DNA of 64,000 nt from Facklamia lactis (GTDB lineage: Bacteria > Bacillota > Bacilli > Lactobacillales > Aerococcaceae), in assembly GCF_015863205.1 (NCBI RefSeq), contig NZ_JACBXQ010000001.1:248001-312000 (forward strand), read 5' to 3'. A program made the position numbers and the translations under genes. Numbering within the stretch: position 1 is the stretch's first letter; each line of letters begins with the position of its first letter. The notes under the pieces are model-generated. The model ran no database searches and was not told the DNA's origin. It saw nothing but the letters and a program-made list of their open reading frames with translations. Shown piece by piece: positions 20,801 through 28,432 of this stretch.

Positions 20801-21421
20801 CTCCTTTAAAGGCGCAATTTGTCCTTCAAGCTCAAACAGAATGTCCTTCACACGGTTTAAATGCTCTTGTGAGCGTGATAATTTACGTTGAGCTTCCTGC
20901 TTACGATGCTGATATTTCTGAACACCTGCTGCTTCTTCGAAAATTCCCCGTCTTTCTTCCGGTTTACTCAAAAAGATTGATTCCACTTTCCCTTGTGAGA
21001 TCATGGCAAAGGAATTTTTGCCGATACCTGTATCTAATAGTAAATCCGTTACATCCTTCAAACGTACGACTTCATTATTAATTAAATAGGTACTTTCACC
21101 TTTACGGTTATATTGACGCGTGATGGTCACTTGTTTACGATCATAATTAAAATAATGATCTTCATTATTCAAAACTAGGGTCACTTTTGCCACATTCACA
21201 GGCTTTCTTTCTTGCGATCCATTGAAAATAACATCTTCCATTTTATTTCCTCGCAAGCTTTTAGCCGATTGTTCACCCAATACCCAGCGGATTGCTTCTG
21301 ATAAATTGGATTTACCACTTCCATTCGGCCCTACTACCGCTGTTAAGCCCCGATCGAAGGTAATCACCGTCTTATCTGCAAACGATTTGAAACCTGTCAT
21401 TTCTACTTTTTCTAAATACAC
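17861..21421 (-). CDS. smc: Chromosome segregation ATPase SMC
   Basis: SMC organises and compacts the chromosome with ScpAB. The 1186-residue protein has Walker A GPNGSGKSN (31-39), two long Gln/Glu-rich coiled coils around a hinge (GIDGTVADL ... PGGAVTGG, about 510-660), the signature LSGGERALTA near 1089 and Walker B VPFVVLDEVEAALD. Length is typical. The start is GTG at 21421, whose G is the last base of the rnc TAG stop (TAGTG), so translation is coupled to rnc. The order rnc-smc is conserved in Firmicutes. The usual neighbour ftsY is displaced here by the HD/CYTH cassette. Confidence 0.97.
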   Translation of the reverse strand: MYLEKVEMTGFKSFADKTVITFDRGLTAVVGPNGSGKSNLSEAIRWVLGEQSAKSLRGNKMEDVIFNGSQERKPVNVAKVTLVLNNEDHYFNYDRKQVTITRQYNRKGESTYLINNEVVRLKDVTDLLLDTGIGKNSFAMISQGKVESIFLSKPEERRGIFEEAAGVQKYQHRKQEAQRKLSRSQEHLNRVKDILFELEGQIAPLKEQRETALIYQEKIQLLQEHEIAYYTYQIDQSKKVWQKAQEDLGTVQEQLQKLNQEQNDHHQQLTHSQEELDQLNDQLDRLVETVQQDSQTIERQRGEYHVIQQKIEYATQSSKEREKSQANWQEKIATNQYELEQVQQQGKVITDNIQQVETTLHQSKEQIQALSEMNPEALEELRADMIEEYRQESNVKNQLQQMEETIQNYHKKSQNFQDQIDRIDAQLQEINPERLEKQNEISRLETDLTLLQKESQQSQNQLEVIIEQKKQLQKQIYQEEHPLRILESKYHSLEQMRNDYSGYYQGVRAVMNHRQSLRGIDGTVADLIQVDSEFQTAIDIALGAGLQNIIVEDDQAAKEAIQYLRQEGAGRATFLPRSNIKGRFLRQDHLEVLRSHPSYLGIASERVAVSEKYQSVIQQLLGTTAIVEDLHTAQLLAKQVHQQVKIVTLQGDVIMPGGAVTGGRVQKKQPSMLARQNQLDQVKKELEEAQAHYQVLVQKHQEIEIQVSQAEEVAFQNNQKVQNTYQFLTNLRAQYQELDQRYQQLTQQKLILEDDLHQLTDNFQESQQNFKEAQDKLAHIQEKIASLNETIKHYQLNQTDRDQQVLALQEQYNEARTQLAVLKLELKQNHSKEEELCDDIYRLQSNIENNQSQEINKREELEALQAEGTMIQQNLSELEQVLTKNQVQLEEARQIRQTLNDTIRQTQAKNRDFEAKLQDLYQKEGKLEAKVEKYGSLIDQYLSYLSENYQLSYEAAVKASQPGDEVPNRQNLIKQLRQEIDRLGPINIAAIEDYQLLHDRFVHLKEQETDLLEAMAQLNQTIDEMDEEVSTRFKEAFQAINVQFQKTFVRLFGGGRAQLELTDPSDLLTTGVDITAQPPGKRKQNLALLSGGERALTAIALLFAILETKAVPFVVLDEVEAALDDANVYRYGEYIHNFTEKTQFIVITHRKGTMEYADVLYGVTMEQTGISKLASVQLKEAQGITE

Positions 21422-22122
21422 TAAGGTTTCCCTCCATTATCATAGGCATTAAGTGCCTCTCTAGCGGCTTGCATTTCTGCTTCTTTTTTACTTTTGCCTT
21501 TTCCTTGCGCTTGAAGTTGATTCTCTACAAATAAACCCGCAGTAAAGACTTGACTATGGGGAGGACCTTCTTGTTTTAATAGTCGATACTCAATCTGAAC
21601 GGCTCCTTTTTGTTGCACCAACTCTTGAAATTTTGTCTTATAGTCTTGACTGGTTATTTCTAAGATCGTTTGATGTGGAGCTAAGAGGATGGGGGTTAAG
21701 AATGACTTAACAGCTTCTATTCCTTGATCGATATAAAGAGCTCCCAAAAAAGCTTCAAAACAATCAGAAAGAATCGACTCTCTTTGTCTTCCACCTGACT
21801 CAGCTTCTCCCTTACCCAACTTTAAATATTGGTCAAAGGAGACCTGACGAGCAAGGTAAGCTAACGAAGGTTCTCTGACTAATTGGGCACGCATCCGGGT
21901 CAAATGACCTTCTGCTTGCTTAGGATAAGTATGGTAAAGGTATTGACTAACAACTAGTTCCAAGACGGCATCTCCCAAAAATTCTAAGCGTTCATTTGAT
22001 AGCGAATCTTTATGAGCTTTCTCGTTTACATAAGAAGTATGATTAAAAGCTTGCTGAATTAGTCCTTGGTCTTCAATCTTTACTTGTAAGTCTCCCTTTA
22101 AATAATTTATTAATGGTTTCAT
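21421..22122 (-). CDS. rnc: Ribonuclease III
   Basis: RNase III cleaves double-stranded RNA in rRNA maturation and mRNA control. The catalytic domain shows SNERLEFLGDAVLEL (signature) and DCFEAFLGALYIDQG, followed by a dsRNA-binding domain (DYKTKFQELVQQKG, GKGKSKKEAEMQAAREAL). The start at 22122 (MKPLINYLKG, 233 aa) has AAGGGGAA at good spacing; the longer frame from 22146 has none. A promoter with 17-bp spacing lies at 22153-22181. Confidence 0.97.
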   Translation of the reverse strand: MKPLINYLKGDLQVKIEDQGLIQQAFNHTSYVNEKAHKDSLSNERLEFLGDAVLELVVSQYLYHTYPKQAEGHLTRMRAQLVREPSLAYLARQVSFDQYLKLGKGEAESGGRQRESILSDCFEAFLGALYIDQGIEAVKSFLTPILLAPHQTILEITSQDYKTKFQELVQQKGAVQIEYRLLKQEGPPHSQVFTAGLFVENQLQAQGKGKSKKEAEMQAAREALNAYDNGGKP

Positions 22123-22152
22123 TCGACATCTTCCCCTTATTGACATACGTTG

Positions 22153-22181
22153 ATTTTACCAAAAGAAAAGCATTTACTCAA
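22153..22181 (-). promoter_or_regulatory. Promoter of rnc-smc
   Basis: TTGAGT (22176-22181), 17-bp spacer, TAAAAT (22153-22158), 30 bp before the rnc start. Confidence 0.65.
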
Positions 22182-22217
22182 AGGCAAAGTGTAGTCTATC
22201 TTCTCCAGACTAAAAAA

Positions 22218-22239
22218 GCACCTCCTACAAAGGAGATGC
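22218..22239 (-). terminator. Terminator after oppA
   Basis: Nine-base stem GCATCTCCT / AGGAGGTGC (one G-U) with a TTGT loop, followed on the minus strand by TTTTTT. Confidence 0.9.
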
Positions 22240-22258
22240 TTTACGCATAAGTTGTTTA

Positions 22259-24037
22259 TTATTCTTTAACGGGCTGTTCTGATGTTAAATAGATGTCTGA
22301 CCACTGGAGATCGTTTCCAATTGCAACATCATAAGTTGACACGCGTTTATTCACTGCGAATAAGTCATATTGCCAGAAGGTTGGATAAGTTGGCAGTTCA
22401 TCCATCATCATCTTTTGCCAATCCGCATACGCTTGAGCACGGAATTCATCGTCGAATGAATCATCTGAATTCAGACGATCTAAAATTTCATTATGCTCTT
22501 CTGTTTGCCAGCGCGGGAAGTTGAATTCAGCTTCTGGACCATAGAGATTAGTTGGATTTGGATCTCCACCCATGCCCCATGCAGCTCCATAGACATGGAC
22601 TTCAGGATCATCATTTTGGATTCGCTCATAGAATGAGTTAAACTCAATCAACTGACCATCTAATAATTGTACATTGAGGCCAATCGCATTCCAGGCCTGA
22701 ATGTAATATTGAGCAATGGATTCATTAGTAGAGTTACCTGACATGGTCGCATAATTTAAAGTTAAAGGCTGACCCTTCGGATCTTCCACAAAACCATCAC
22801 CATCTTTATCTTCAAAGCCAGCATCTGCTAATAATTTTTTGGCCCCTTCAGGGTCATATTCATAACCTTTGACTTCATCCGAAATGTATTCCGTAAAGTT
22901 AGGGGTAATATGTGATTGGGCCTGTTGTTGAATACCATAGTAGAAATTCTCTGAAACGGCCGGTAAATCTAAGGCCTTAGCCATGGCTTGACGCAAGGCT
23001 TTATTAGAAGTTGCTAACTCAGGATCATAAACGACTTCCTCTTTTTCAGCATCCCATTTCCCCATCTTGAAACCAATATAACTGTAAGAGTTAGTAATTC
23101 TTCCAATGACTGAGAAGTTACTTGCATCCGCAAAGGTCTCATATTCTGAGGAGGCTAATTGAGCAATATCAATATTACCAGCTTTTAATTCTGCTACAAT
23201 TGACGTTGGATTCACGACTTTTAATTGAACTTTGTCTACAGCTGGACGATCTTTATAGTAATACTCATTAACAGCAAAAGTAACAGACTCACCTGGCGTA
23301 ATTGACTCAACCTTGAAAGGACCAAAACCAACTGGTTTTGTTCTTACTGCTTCGGAATCTTCTAATTCAGCCACCGGTATTTCAGATAAGACATGTTCTG
23401 GCTCAATATAATGCGAAATTCCGCCCCCTGCTTGGATCATGGAGTTCGGGAATTCTTTATAAGTTACTTTCAGTGTATAATCATCAACACGTTCAAGACC
23501 TGAAATCTCATCCGCTTCACCATTATGGTATTCTTCCATACCTTCAACGTTCTCAAAGTCTACACCGTAACGAATCCCAGTATAATCAGGATGACCAATT
23601 ACATAATAAGGAAAAATGACATCATCAATCGTAATATCTTCCCCATCATCCCATTTTTCCCCTTCTGGGATTGTAATCGTTACTTGCTTGTTTTCTTGAT
23701 CAAGTTCTACTTGACCAAAGCCTTCATCATCATACTGAAAGTTCTCATCATAACCAAACAGACCCGGGTTGAAAAAGTTAATAACTTCTGAATCGGGTTG
23801 ACCAGAATACAGCATATTATTTAATACTCCCGCAAAGGCTGTATCAGAGACTAGGGCATAATTTAAAGTTCCACCTTCAATTTTCTCCCCTTCATGCGTC
23901 ACAGTACTTTCAAATTCAGGAGCCTGAGGTTTTTCTTCTTCTTGTGCAAAGACAGCTGGACTTGCTTGTGCCAAGAGAGCGGATAAAGTTAGGGCCGAGG
24001 CAAAAGCCGCAAAAACTTTTCTAATTTTTTTATTCAA
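22259..24037 (-). CDS. oppA: Oligopeptide ABC transporter substrate-binding protein
   Basis: This SBP_bac_5-family protein (592 aa) should capture peptides for the OppBCDF permease. It has a positively charged signal peptide (MNKKIRKVF, then a hydrophobic run to SPAVFA). No cysteine follows the hydrophobic run, and I find none in the whole protein, so it lacks a lipobox and looks like a signal-peptidase-I substrate. Family blocks include FGYDENF, TITIPEGEKWDDGE, VGFGPFKVES and DKDGDGFVEDP, an EF-hand-like loop common in this family. The start is TTG at 24037, 5 nt after GGAGGGA. It has its own promoter and lies past a terminator that follows oppC. Confidence 0.9.
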   Translation of the reverse strand: MNKKIRKVFAAFASALTLSALLAQASPAVFAQEEEKPQAPEFESTVTHEGEKIEGGTLNYALVSDTAFAGVLNNMLYSGQPDSEVINFFNPGLFGYDENFQYDDEGFGQVELDQENKQVTITIPEGEKWDDGEDITIDDVIFPYYVIGHPDYTGIRYGVDFENVEGMEEYHNGEADEISGLERVDDYTLKVTYKEFPNSMIQAGGGISHYIEPEHVLSEIPVAELEDSEAVRTKPVGFGPFKVESITPGESVTFAVNEYYYKDRPAVDKVQLKVVNPTSIVAELKAGNIDIAQLASSEYETFADASNFSVIGRITNSYSYIGFKMGKWDAEKEEVVYDPELATSNKALRQAMAKALDLPAVSENFYYGIQQQAQSHITPNFTEYISDEVKGYEYDPEGAKKLLADAGFEDKDGDGFVEDPKGQPLTLNYATMSGNSTNESIAQYYIQAWNAIGLNVQLLDGQLIEFNSFYERIQNDDPEVHVYGAAWGMGGDPNPTNLYGPEAEFNFPRWQTEEHNEILDRLNSDDSFDDEFRAQAYADWQKMMMDELPTYPTFWQYDLFAVNKRVSTYDVAIGNDLQWSDIYLTSEQPVKE

Positions 24038-24072
24038 GAGAATCCCTCCAATTATTATTTTATTATGTCCCT

Positions 24073-24101
24073 ATAATATAGGAATTGTGTGAGAAATGCA
24101 A
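24073..24101 (-). promoter_or_regulatory. Promoter of oppA
   Basis: TTGCAT (24096-24101), 17-bp spacer, TATTAT (24073-24078). It allows oppA to be made independently of the upstream permease genes. Confidence 0.8.
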
Positions 24102-24156
24102 GAGAATCTTTAATTATAATTTCATTTTCAACTTATCTAAATCTTATTTTTATATA

Positions 24157-24186
24157 AAAATAGTGATAGAAGACTATCACTATTTT
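24157..24186 (-). terminator. Terminator/attenuator between oppC and oppA
   Basis: Thirteen-base perfect stem AAAATAGTGATAG / CTATCACTATTTT with a 4-nt loop and a following TATATAA. It starts 14 bp past oppC. Confidence 0.85.
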
Positions 24187-24199
24187 GAACTGTTAATTA

Positions 24200-25129
24200 T
24201 TAACCTCTTCTTTGTTTAGAATCGGCAATTCGTTGGAAAGCTTGTCCGATGTAATTAATCGCCAACATCATGATTAAGACTAATAAGGCGGCCGGTAACC
24301 ATACCCAAGTCTTATTCTCAATAATATCCGGCGAATTCGCATAACCAATCAAGGTTCCAAGAGACGGTGTTCCTACTGGCAAGCCAAATCCTAAGTAAGA
24401 AAGCCCTGTTTCAAGCCCGATGTTTCCAGCGAAAGACAAGGTTAAGTTTGTAATCATGAGAGAAGAAAGATTGGGCAGAAGTGAACCTAGCATAATCTTC
24501 CAATCCCTTGTTCCCATGGTCTTAGAAGCATGAATATAGTCTTTTGACCCCTCGCTTAAAGAGGCTGTTCTAACCAATCGAGTTTGTCCCATCCAGCCTA
24601 AGAGAGAAATGATGATAATCAGCGTCCATGGATTAAAACTTCTAACAATAGTAACAACCGCAATAATGATCATGATCGTTGGTAAGACTAACAAGAAGTC
24701 TACCACACGCATAATCATATCATCTACCAATCCTCCATAATAGCCAGCTGCTAAGCCGATGATGGTTCCTATCACAGCGGTGATAATCGTCACAGCCCAG
24801 GCAATAAGAAGAGAATTGCGGGTTCCTAAGACTAACTGTTGTAAGACGTCTCTACCTGATTCATCCGATCCCAAGATATAGCCTTTCTCTCCGGGTGGTG
24901 TATAACGATTAAAAATATCAACTGTATTGGCTGCAGTTTGATCTATAAATAATGGTGCAAAGATTGCTACTAGAACAATCAATAGAATTAAGACCAAGGA
25001 AAAGATTGCTAATTTATCTTTGGCAAATTCACGTCGAATGACTTCCCACCCCATAGGAGGAGTAGAAGCTTCAATTTGTTCTTCTAAGGCTGCTTCTTTA
25101 ATAACTTGTTGTGGATTATTTTCTGCCAT
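24200..25129 (-). CDS. oppC: Oligopeptide ABC transporter permease OppC
   Basis: This is the second membrane subunit of the peptide importer (309 aa). An N-terminal cytosolic stretch is followed by a first helix (KLAIFSLVLILLIVLVAIFAPLF), the LGSDESGRDV block typical of OppC/DppC, and the EAA-type coupling loop around HASKTMGTRDWKIM. The ATG at 25129 follows GGAGGGATAAG. It lies 10 bp after oppB. Confidence 0.95.
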   Translation of the reverse strand: MAENNPQQVIKEAALEEQIEASTPPMGWEVIRREFAKDKLAIFSLVLILLIVLVAIFAPLFIDQTAANTVDIFNRYTPPGEKGYILGSDESGRDVLQQLVLGTRNSLLIAWAVTIITAVIGTIIGLAAGYYGGLVDDMIMRVVDFLLVLPTIMIIIAVVTIVRSFNPWTLIIIISLLGWMGQTRLVRTASLSEGSKDYIHASKTMGTRDWKIMLGSLLPNLSSLMITNLTLSFAGNIGLETGLSYLGFGLPVGTPSLGTLIGYANSPDIIENKTWVWLPAALLVLIMMLAINYIGQAFQRIADSKQRRG

Positions 25130-25139
25130 CTTATCCCTC

Positions 25140-26102
25140 CTATTTTATTCTGATTCGTGGGTCAACGAAGATCATAATAATATCTGATAATAAAGACCCC
25201 ATTAGTGTCATAAAGCCTGAAATTAAAGTAATCGCAAGCATTACAGAAAAATCACGTAAACTAATTGATTCGACAAACAATTTCCCCATACCTGGATAAG
25301 TAAAGACATTCTCAATAAAAACAGATCCTCCAATTAAACCGGTAATAGTGAAGCCGAAGAAAGCTGCGATTGGTAGAATAGAATTTCTAAAGATATGTTT
25401 ACGATAAATAACGGAGTCAGGAACCCCTTTAGCCTTAGCGGTTCTTACATAATCTTCACTCTTAGCATCAATGACACCCGTTCTAAGATATTGAATGGTT
25501 CCCGTGGTACTCAACAATGCCAACGTGATAGCCGGTAGAATCATGTGATAAAGCCGAGACATGGCAAATTCCATTGTTCCCGGCGTTAAGCCTGGTGAAA
25601 CTGTCCCAGTTGTTGGGAACCAGCCCAATGTATATCCAAAAATCCAAATTAAAAATAACCCTAGCACAAAAGAAGGGATGGCATAAGAAATAAAGTTGTA
25701 TAAGTTAACTGCCTTATCAAAGAATGATTCATTATAACGTCCTGCTAATAAACCTAAAGGTAAAGCAATAAGATAAGATAAAATGACAGTTAACAGAGAA
25801 AGCTGAATCGTGGGACTAATTCGCTGGCCAATAATCGACATCACAGGCTGACGATGATGCCAAGAACGTCCCCAATCTCCATTTAGAATTCCTGTAATCC
25901 AATCAATGTACCGTTGAGGCCAAGACTTATTCAAACCAAGTTGCTCACGCATAGCTTCTATTTGAGCAGGATCAAGATTAGGATCCAACATCCCTGTTAA
26001 AGCATCCCCAGGCATAAGCGCTCCTAGAACAAAAACAATGATACTTAATATAAAAATTTGCGGGATCATTAAGATGATCCGGCGTAGAATTGTTTTCCAC
26101 AT
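25140..26102 (-). CDS. oppB: Oligopeptide ABC transporter permease OppB
   Basis: This is the first membrane subunit of the importer. It shows the OppB/DppB signatures (RRIILMIPQIFILSIIVF first helix, PGDALTGM, REQLGLNKSWPQRYIDW, GDWGRSW, coupling loop YVRTAKAKGVPDSVIYRKH). The ATG at 26102 (MWKTILRR, 320 aa) lies 1 nt past the oppF stop, with GGAGG at 11-nt spacing. A TTG seven codons earlier would place the ribosome site inside the gene and is rejected. Confidence 0.95.
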   Translation of the reverse strand: MWKTILRRIILMIPQIFILSIIVFVLGALMPGDALTGMLDPNLDPAQIEAMREQLGLNKSWPQRYIDWITGILNGDWGRSWHHRQPVMSIIGQRISPTIQLSLLTVILSYLIALPLGLLAGRYNESFFDKAVNLYNFISYAIPSFVLGLFLIWIFGYTLGWFPTTGTVSPGLTPGTMEFAMSRLYHMILPAITLALLSTTGTIQYLRTGVIDAKSEDYVRTAKAKGVPDSVIYRKHIFRNSILPIAAFFGFTITGLIGGSVFIENVFTYPGMGKLFVESISLRDFSVMLAITLISGFMTLMGSLLSDIIMIFVDPRIRIK

Positions 26103-26103
26103 T

Positions 26104-27066
26104 TTATCGAATACCTCCTTCAACAGGTGTTGGAATATCTTTTAAAGCGACATAATGATCTTCATTCACTTTTTGAAGATCATATACTTTACCCTCACCA
26201 TCAAAATATTGGCTAGCTTCTTCACGGTATTCTTTTTCAACACGTAAGCGATTAATCTTATTCTGTTCACGATTATTCGGATCAACCTGTGGAATTGCAG
26301 AAAGCAGACGCCGCGTATAAATATGTAAAGGATTAGAATAAATTTCTTGATTCGTTCCATACTCTGTGAAACGACCATGATACATAATAGCAATCTCATC
26401 GGACATATGCTTTACAACACCTAAATCATGCGAAATAAATAAATAAGAAACACCAAATTCATCTTGAATTCGTTGCATAAAGTTTAGGACTTGAGCTTGA
26501 ACAGATAAGTCCAAAGCAGAAACCGGCTCATCAGCAATCACCAATTTTGGATTAAGTGCCACCGCTCGCGCTACTCCGATTCTTTGTCTCTGTCCACCTG
26601 AAAACTCGTGTGGATATTTATGCAGGGCCTCTTCGGTTAAACCTACAATTTCTAGTAATTCAATCGATTTGCGTTTTTCCTCATCAGAAGTCATATTACT
26701 AAAGTTCCGCATTGGCTCTGCCAAAATATCGATGATTCGTTTCTTAGGGTTAAATGATGATAGAGAATCTTGAAAAATCATTTGAACATTCCGACGATAC
26801 TCAGAACGACGGCTTGTCGCAGAATTCGAAACATCTTGTCCTTCATAGATGATTCTTCCTTCAGTCAACTTTTCTAAACCAATAATTGCCTTACCAATCG
26901 TTGATTTACCAGATCCTGATTCTCCTACCAATCCATAAGTTTTGCCAGATTCAAAGCTCAGATTGACTCCATCCACAGCATAAACATGATCAGTTATTCG
27001 GTTGAAGAACCCTGAACGAATGGGATAGTGTACTTTTAAATTTTCAATCGTTAAGAATTCAGACAT
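26104..27066 (-). CDS. oppF: Oligopeptide ABC transporter ATPase OppF
   Basis: This ATP-binding subunit (320 aa) has Walker A GESGSGKST, Q-loop MIFQDSLSSFNP, signature FSGGQRQRIGVARA, Walker B LVIADEPVSALD and switch H in FISHDLGVVKH, with the oligopeptide-transporter C-terminal extension. The ATG overlaps the oppD stop by one base (TAATG), preceded by GAGGAGG. Confidence 0.96.
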   Translation of the reverse strand: MSEFLTIENLKVHYPIRSGFFNRITDHVYAVDGVNLSFESGKTYGLVGESGSGKSTIGKAIIGLEKLTEGRIIYEGQDVSNSATSRRSEYRRNVQMIFQDSLSSFNPKKRIIDILAEPMRNFSNMTSDEEKRKSIELLEIVGLTEEALHKYPHEFSGGQRQRIGVARAVALNPKLVIADEPVSALDLSVQAQVLNFMQRIQDEFGVSYLFISHDLGVVKHMSDEIAIMYHGRFTEYGTNQEIYSNPLHIYTRRLLSAIPQVDPNNREQNKINRLRVEKEYREEASQYFDGEGKVYDLQKVNEDHYVALKDIPTPVEGGIR

Positions 27067-28076
27067 TATTCAACCTCCTCTGGGAAAAAGAAATGTTCGT
27101 GACAGGTACAACGAACGAAATGATCCGGCCCCACTTCATGCAATTGCGGATTCGTCTCATGAGCAGACTCATCAATCCAAGGGATCCGTTCTTTAAAACG
27201 ACAACCCTGTCGAGGTAAGCGAGTAAGAGGCGGAACCACACCTTGAATAACATGAAGTTCTCCTTCTTCATCTACTACATCATTTGATTGAGGAATCGAC
27301 TTCAATAATGAACGTGTATAAGGATGTTTAGGGTTATTAAAAATCTCCTGAACAGGTCCGATCTCAACAAACTGGCCTGCATACATCACCGCTACTCGAT
27401 CGGCCGTTTCTGCTACGACTCCTAAATCATGTGTAATTAAAATAATACCTGATTCGGTTTCATCTTGAATTTCATTTAATAAGTCTAAAATTTGCGCTTG
27501 TATGGTGACATCTAGAGCGGTTGTCGGTTCATCCGCAATGATAATCGGCGGTTTACAAGATAAAGCAATGGCAATAATCACCCGCTGTCTCATTCCTCCT
27601 GATAACTCATGTGGATATTGCTTAGCCATTCTTTCTGGATAAGTAATTCCTACTTGATCGAGCAACTCAATCACTCGATGCTTCCTTTGCTCCTTGTTTA
27701 ATTTAGTATGATAATATAGGGCTTCTTCGATTTGAGCTCCTATCGTCATTAAAGGGTTCAATGAAGCTAAAGGATCTTGAAAGATCATTCCAATGTCATT
27801 ACCACGAATTTTGTTATAATCTACTTCGCTATATTCTACTAAATTATCATCATTATAGATAATTTCGCCCGTAATTTTGGTGTTTTTACGATTATGTAGG
27901 CCAATAATAGCCGTCGCAAGTGTCGATTTACCACAACCTGATTCCCCGACGATTGCTAATTTTTCATTCCTTGATAAGGTAAAAGAAACACCGTCCACCG
28001 CATCAAAGTAGTTATCCTTGATCCGGAAACCAGTGTGTAGGTCTTTTACTTCTAATAAAACATTCTTCGAATCCAT
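27066..28076 (-). CDS. oppD: Oligopeptide ABC transporter ATPase OppD
   Basis: This is the first gene of the oppDFBCA set (336 aa). Walker A GESGCGKST, Q-loop MIFQDPLASLNP, signature LSGGMRQRVIIAIAL, Walker B IIIADEPTTALD and H-switch LITHDLGVVAE are intact. The C-terminal extension keeps QGCRFKERIPW and VRCTCHEHFF but lacks the full four-cysteine set of enterobacterial OppD. The ATG at 28076 follows AGGAGGATTAGA. Only 36 bp separate it from acpP and I see no terminator there, so opp may be read through from the lipid genes. Confidence 0.95.
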   Translation of the reverse strand: MDSKNVLLEVKDLHTGFRIKDNYFDAVDGVSFTLSRNEKLAIVGESGCGKSTLATAIIGLHNRKNTKITGEIIYNDDNLVEYSEVDYNKIRGNDIGMIFQDPLASLNPLMTIGAQIEEALYYHTKLNKEQRKHRVIELLDQVGITYPERMAKQYPHELSGGMRQRVIIAIALSCKPPIIIADEPTTALDVTIQAQILDLLNEIQDETESGIILITHDLGVVAETADRVAVMYAGQFVEIGPVQEIFNNPKHPYTRSLLKSIPQSNDVVDEEGELHVIQGVVPPLTRLPRQGCRFKERIPWIDESAHETNPQLHEVGPDHFVRCTCHEHFFFPEEVE

Positions 28077-28112
28077 TCTAATCCTCCTAATTAAATAATT
28101 GATGTCATACGA

Positions 28113-28361
28113 TTATTGATTGTTTTTTAATTGGTCAATATAATCGACAGCATCTTTAATATTATTTAATTTTTCGATTTTTTCATCTTCGAATTCAATG
28201 CTATATTGGTCTTCTAACTCCATCACAAATTCAACAATATCGAGTGAATCTGCACCTAGATCTTCAAAAGTCATTTCTTCTGTTACGGAATCTTCAGCCA
28301 CTCCAAAACGGTCTACGATTAAAGTTTTTACATTTTCAAATATTTCCTGTTTATTGGACAT
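28113..28361 (-). CDS. acpP: Acyl carrier protein
   Basis: An 82-residue acidic carrier protein with the phosphopantetheine-attachment serine in LGADSLDIVEFVMELED. It carries growing acyl chains in type II fatty-acid synthesis. The start at 28361 (MSNKQEIFENV) has GGAGG at 7 nt; an upstream in-frame ATG lacks a site. It follows plsX by 71 bp. Confidence 0.96.
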   Translation of the reverse strand: MSNKQEIFENVKTLIVDRFGVAEDSVTEEMTFEDLGADSLDIVEFVMELEDQYSIEFEDEKIEKLNNIKDAVDYIDQLKNNQ

Positions 28362-28432
28362 TTTATTACCTCCTTCATATATTAACATTACTTTGATTTT
28401 ACCTATAAAATTCTAATGTGTCTATCATTATT

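Noticed and set aside
20611-21081. A 156-codon plus-strand open frame inside smc
   Set aside because: It is fully antisense to the intact smc gene, has no ribosome site and shows no recognisable domain. It reflects the Gln-rich coiled-coil codons read backwards.
27066-28076. OppD as a degenerate ATPase because C-terminal cysteines are missing
   Set aside because: All nucleotide-binding motifs are intact, and the reduced cysteine set appears to be normal for Lactobacillales relatives.
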